A DNA stretch of 9,187 nt. Source: Methylovirgula sp. (GTDB lineage: Bacteria > Pseudomonadota > Alphaproteobacteria > Rhizobiales > Beijerinckiaceae). The notes under the pieces are model-generated. The model had not been told where the DNA came from and searched no databases. It was given only the letters and a program-made list of their open reading frames with translations. How positions within the stretch are numbered: the first letter of the stretch is position 1; each line of letters starts with the position of its first letter. The stretch is from contig JASHSW010000202.1 in the NCBI GenBank assembly GCA_030038595.1, positions 1 to 9,187 of the forward strand, in the 5' to 3' direction. The translations under genes and the position numbers were made by a program. This document shows, piece by piece, positions 6,301 to 9,187 of this stretch.

Positions 6301-7542
6301 CTAAGACGCCTTGCTGAGGCCGAGCAGCTTCAAGGGATCGAGCAGATTCCTTTTGGTCTTCCGGATTTCGAAACGCCCCGTCACAATCTTTGCGAGTTCC
6401 GAGATCGTCTCGTTGGCTTTGCTGGCCGGCTCGACCTCGGCGATCATCTGGCCGTTATTCGAGGCGGTTCCGAAAAGCTTCGGTTCGAAATTGATCGCGC
6501 CGGCCGGTTCGAGGTCGATCGCCTTGACGAAATCGACGATGGCGATTTCCGGCCGTTTTGGGATGCCGACAAGATTGAAGATCAGCTTCGGTTTGGCATC
6601 GTTCGGCCGCGCCGTGCGCAGCGTGTCGACAAGACTCTTGGCGTTGCGCAGATTGGCGAGATCAGGGGCCGCGACGATGACGATTTCGTCGGCGCCGATC
6701 AGGGCGCGACGCGACCAGGCCGTCCACATATGCGGCACGTCGAGGATGACGCAGGGCGTCGAAGTCCGCAGGATGTCGATGATCGCGTCGAACGCCGTCT
6801 CGGAGAAATCATAGACGCGGTCGAGCGTCGCCGGCGCGGCGAGAATGCCCAATTTGTCGCTGCAGCGCGACAGGAGCCGGTCGACGAGATTGGAATCGAC
6901 GCGATCCGGCGCAAAAACGGCTTCGGCAATGCCTTGCGGCGGGTCCTGGTTGAAATCCAATCCCGCCGTCCCGAAGCCCAGATCGAGATCGACCAGCACC
7001 GTCTGAATATCGAGATCGTGGGGTATCGCCCAGGCCACGTTGTGGGCCAGCGTAGAAGTGCCGATGCCGCCCTTCGCCCCGGCGAAAGCGACGATCTTGC
7101 CGACCGGCTGGGCTCCATCGCTCGTGTAGAGATGCGAAATCGTCCGGACAAAGTCGATTACCGCGAAAGGCGTAACGAGATATTCGCTCACCCCGCGCGC
7201 CATCAATTCGCGATAGAGCATGATATCGTTCATACGCCCGGCCACGACCACTTTGGTGCCGGGATCACAGTATTCGGCGAGGGCGTGAAGATATTCGAAG
7301 AGTTCCTCGCGGCTTGCCGCCGACTCCAGGAAGATCACGTTTGGCGTCGGCGAAGACCGATACGCTTCGATCGCCGCCGGCACGCCGCCCATGTTTACCT
7401 TGACATGCGCCTTTTCCATGCGGCGGTCGGAAATCGCCTGCTGGACGACCTGCGCGACCTCGGACGTTTCGCAAAACGCCTGCATCGAGATGCGCGGGAT
7501 CGGGGCAATCTGTTCAAGTGTTTCCGAGGCGCCGTTCATCAT
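6301..7542 (-). CDS. cpaE: CpaE/TadZ, pilus localisation ATPase (MinD/ParA-like)
   Basis: 413 residues. Residues about 18-140 form a receiver-like domain; at the usual phospho-acceptor position the strand reads NVIFLES, with Glu73 where Asp is expected, so phosphorylation is unlikely. Residues about 148-390 are a MinD/ParA-type ATPase with the P-loop AKGGIGTST (156-164) and LVDLDLGFG (183-191). The second, normally invariant P-loop lysine is replaced by Thr162, a variation I recall in TadZ/CpaE proteins. The C-terminal tail (391-413) is basic and leucine-rich. CpaE/TadZ proteins place the Tad machine, at the cell pole in Caulobacter. Start choice: ATG at 7542 makes an ATGA overlap with the cpaD stop, and a second ATG follows directly. 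The frame is open much further upstream (to 8190), but that part lies over cpaD and is a shadow. Confidence 0.95.
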   Translation of the reverse strand: MMNGASETLEQIAPIPRISMQAFCETSEVAQVVQQAISDRRMEKAHVKVNMGGVPAAIEAYRSSPTPNVIFLESAASREELFEYLHALAEYCDPGTKVVVAGRMNDIMLYRELMARGVSEYLVTPFAVIDFVRTISHLYTSDGAQPVGKIVAFAGAKGGIGTSTLAHNVAWAIPHDLDIQTVLVDLDLGFGTAGLDFNQDPPQGIAEAVFAPDRVDSNLVDRLLSRCSDKLGILAAPATLDRVYDFSETAFDAIIDILRTSTPCVILDVPHMWTAWSRRALIGADEIVIVAAPDLANLRNAKSLVDTLRTARPNDAKPKLIFNLVGIPKRPEIAIVDFVKAIDLEPAGAINFEPKLFGTASNNGQMIAEVEPASKANETISELAKIVTGRFEIRKTKRNLLDPLKLLGLSKAS

Positions 7543-8264
7543 TGGCTTCCGACCGTGCTGATCGAGGTATTTTTGGTTTTCCAATCGGTGCTCGGATCGG
7601 TGCCTTTGCGGATCTCCGAAATGGCGCGGCTGCGCATCTGTGTGTCGGTCGGATCCTCGGCGCGCGGACCGGCGAGGTCGCGCGGATCGGCAACTTGCTC
7701 GGCGAGCATGCTCTGGTAGGAGCAGCCGTAGTTCCAATATTGCTTGTTTTCCCACCCCTGGACGCTGCTGCCGGAGCCAAGATCGGCCGGCCATTGCCCA
7801 CAGGGGTCGGCCACCTTTGCCTGGAGCCCGACGAAACTCAGCCGAACCGGCGAGGCAAGATCGCGATTGATCACCGGATAGGTGCTGATCTCGAGCGGAG
7901 CCGCGGCGCCCCCCGCCGCCAATTCCCGGCGGATCTCCGCGATTGTCGCGGGCGGCGGCCCGCCGCGGCGGAGAGCCGGGATGAAGACGTTGATCGGCCC
8001 TTTGCCCGTGTCGCGATAGAGGGTGCCGAATTCCGCAACTTGCGCGGCGCTGCGCGGATCGAGGCCGCGGATCTCCGGAGACGGAAAGATGTCGAGATGG
8101 CGCTCCTGTTCGGCAAGAACGATCGGATGACGCACGCGGTAATCGTCCATGACCATGGACGACCCGGACATCCGGTCGGCGTCTGCGCATCCACAGAGCG
8201 TCGCCGCAATTCCGACCGGCAGGAGAAATGCTCGCAATCGATTCAATTCTGGCGGGGTCGGCAT
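7539..8264 (-). CDS. cpaD: CpaD, Flp pilus biogenesis lipoprotein
   Basis: 241 residues. The signal peptide is basic at 9-11 and hydrophobic at 12-23, with a lipobox LCGC giving a lipidated Cys26. Family motifs follow: DYRVRHPIVLAE (41-52), CGQWPADL (155-162), YWNYGCSYQSMLAEQVADPR (176-195) and DTQMR (207-211). CpaD is required with the CpaC secretin for the outer-membrane channel of Flp pili, probably on the periplasmic face. Cys155 and Cys181 are well placed for a periplasmic disulfide (inference). The start at 8264 was chosen because it places the signal peptide at the N-terminus; an in-frame start at 8426 would overlap cpaC and add 54 unrelated residues. The ribosome binding site is weak (GCGAGA). 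It lies 40 bp after cpaC and overlaps cpaE by 4 bp, suggesting coupled translation. Confidence 0.94.
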   Translation of the reverse strand: MPTPPELNRLRAFLLPVGIAATLCGCADADRMSGSSMVMDDYRVRHPIVLAEQERHLDIFPSPEIRGLDPRSAAQVAEFGTLYRDTGKGPINVFIPALRRGGPPPATIAEIRRELAAGGAAAPLEISTYPVINRDLASPVRLSFVGLQAKVADPCGQWPADLGSGSSVQGWENKQYWNYGCSYQSMLAEQVADPRDLAGPRAEDPTDTQMRSRAISEIRKGTDPSTDWKTKNTSISTVGSQ

Positions 8265-8304
8265 GGCGGTCTCGCTTTTCTGAAAATCGTGCTGCGTGCC
8301 GGCT

Positions 8305-9187
8305 TCAATCGAGAATGAAGCCGAACCGTCCTTTGAAGTTCTTGACCGCTTCGGGGTTATTGGGAGAGGCATAGAGTCGATTGATACGGCCGAGCAGCCA
8401 GGCTTGCGGATCGCTCGAATCGGCAAACCCGTCGTCGGGCTTGGGGAGGGCGCTGGCCGTCGTCGCCCTGACGAGGTAGGGCGTCACGACGATCAGCAAT
8501 TCCGTCTCTTCCTTCTGGTAGTCGCGCGAGCGAAACAGCGTGCCGAGGATCGGCAGGTTCATCAATCCCGGGAATCCGTTGATGACCTGCTCCGTCGTCG
8601 TTTGCAAAAGGCCGGCCGAAGCGATCGAGCCGCCCGACGGGATTTCGACCGTCGTCTCGTTCTTGCGGGTACGCAGTCCAGGTACGATCACGCCCTGGAT
8701 GTTGACGGAGGTCTGATAGTCGAGCTCGGTCACTTCGGTTGCGAGATGCAGCAGAATGCGCCCTTCGGACAGAACGATCGGCGAGAAGTTCAAGGTAATT
8801 CCGTAGGGCTGGTAGGTCGCTCCACCCGGGCTGCAGTTCGTGACCGTGCCGTTGGTCGCGCAAACCGGGGCGCTCGGGATCGGCACTTCGCCGCCGACCG
8901 TAAATTTAGCACTCTCTCCAGAGACTGCCGTGACCGTCGGCTCGGCGAGCGTATGCGCGACGCCGTAGCGCTCGAACGCCTGCAGCGTCGCGCTCACCGT
9001 ATTGCTGGGATTGTGAAGGGTTAGCCCGGACGATTGGCCGCTCGCCGAGGTGGCGATATTTCCGTTGATTCCAAAGGGGTTATATTGCGTGAACGGCCCC
9101 CAGGTGCTGGACGTCAGGCCCAGCTGTTTGGCGATATCGCGGCGGATCTCAGCGACGCTGACCTTGAGCATCACCTGGTCGCGGCCG
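8305..9187 (-). CDS. cpaC: CpaC/RcpA outer-membrane secretin, C-terminal part
   Basis: The last 293 codons are present; the frame is open to the right edge, so the gene is cut by the window and not truncated biologically. Upstream codons before the GTG at 9174-9172 continue the family motif QVMLKVSVAEI, showing that this GTG is internal. The part seen is the secretin channel domain: AEPTVTAVSGESAKFTVGGE, the signature VPGLRTRKNETTVEIPSGG with IASAGLLQ, LPILGTLFRS and ETELLIVVTPYLVR. A C-terminal tail ending GRFGFILD follows. CpaC multimerises in the outer membrane to form the pore for the Flp pilus. The stretch between the GGE motif and YQPYGITLNFSP is longer than I remember for CpaC and holds two cysteines (codons at 8862-8860 and 8835-8833). 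The N-terminal signal peptide, BON/N-domains and start are outside the window. Confidence 0.95.
   Translation of the reverse strand, partial: GRDQVMLKVSVAEIRRDIAKQLGLTSSTWGPFTQYNPFGINGNIATSASGQSSGLTLHNPSNTVSATLQAFERYGVAHTLAEPTVTAVSGESAKFTVGGEVPIPSAPVCATNGTVTNCSPGGATYQPYGITLNFSPIVLSEGRILLHLATEVTELDYQTSVNIQGVIVPGLRTRKNETTVEIPSGGSIASAGLLQTTTEQVINGFPGLMNLPILGTLFRSRDYQKEETELLIVVTPYLVRATTASALPKPDDGFADSSDPQAWLLGRINRLYASPNNPEAVKNFKGRFGFILD

Noticed and set aside
7543..8190. 216-codon upstream extension of the cpaE frame
   Set aside because: It lies entirely over cpaD in another frame. CpaE homology begins near the ATG at 7542, which overlaps the cpaD stop in the usual coupled manner.
7518..8318. Long plus-strand open frame opposite cpaD, and similar ones opposite cpaE, tadB and tadC
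   Set aside because: These are low-complexity, Arg-rich translations lying exactly over strongly supported genes on the other strand. No ribosome binding site or domain supports them.
8265..8426. Upstream start for cpaD adding 54 residues and overlapping the end of cpaC
   Set aside because: The signal peptide with lipobox begins at 8264. The added residues are the out-of-frame image of the cpaC C-terminus.

Overview
The window is most likely from an alphaproteobacterium of the Hyphomicrobiales (Rhizobiales) type. I infer this from the high-GC coding style, the Caulobacter/rhizobial-type Cpa proteins (a CpaD lipoprotein, and a CpaE with a pseudo-receiver plus a MinD-like domain), and an M17 aminopeptidase gene overlapping an NlpC/P60-type gene. 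I cannot name the genus from sequence alone.

Right-hand three quarters (9187 down to 2654, minus strand): the core of a Tad/Flp (Cpa) type IVc pilus locus. In transcription order it holds cpaC (outer-membrane secretin, 5' part cut off by the window edge), cpaD (lipoprotein), cpaE (TadZ-like localisation ATPase), cpaF (secretion ATPase), tadB and tadC (inner-membrane platform proteins). Gaps are short: 40 bp for cpaC-cpaD, a 4-bp ATGA overlap for cpaD-cpaE, and 34 bp each for cpaF-tadB and tadB-tadC. The exception is a 189-bp gap between cpaE and cpaF that carries two inverted repeats. The genes normally found upstream (flp/pilA pilin, cpaA prepilin peptidase, cpaB) would lie beyond position 9187 and are not seen.

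Middle (1751-2623, plus strand): a TPR lipoprotein of the TadD type. It converges on tadC with a 30-bp gap, so it belongs to the pilus system by function but not to the same transcript. Its start is divergent from the next block across a 119-bp spacer. That spacer holds a TTAA-rich inverted repeat resembling a CtrA box.

Left (1631 down to 1, minus strand): an intact M17 leucyl-aminopeptidase-family gene, translationally coupled by an ATGA overlap to the start of an NlpC/P60-type (C40) cell-wall peptidase gene that runs off the left edge.

Together the cpa/tad products would form one machine. CpaF powers pilin movement through the TadB/TadC platform, CpaE places the complex, CpaC with CpaD forms the outer-membrane exit, and TadD assists outer-membrane assembly. 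I saw no mobile element, CRISPR array, tRNA or rRNA. Nothing here amounts to a new biological system. The points worth a second look are regulatory (the 1689-1709 box and the cpaE-cpaF gap) and a few protein details.
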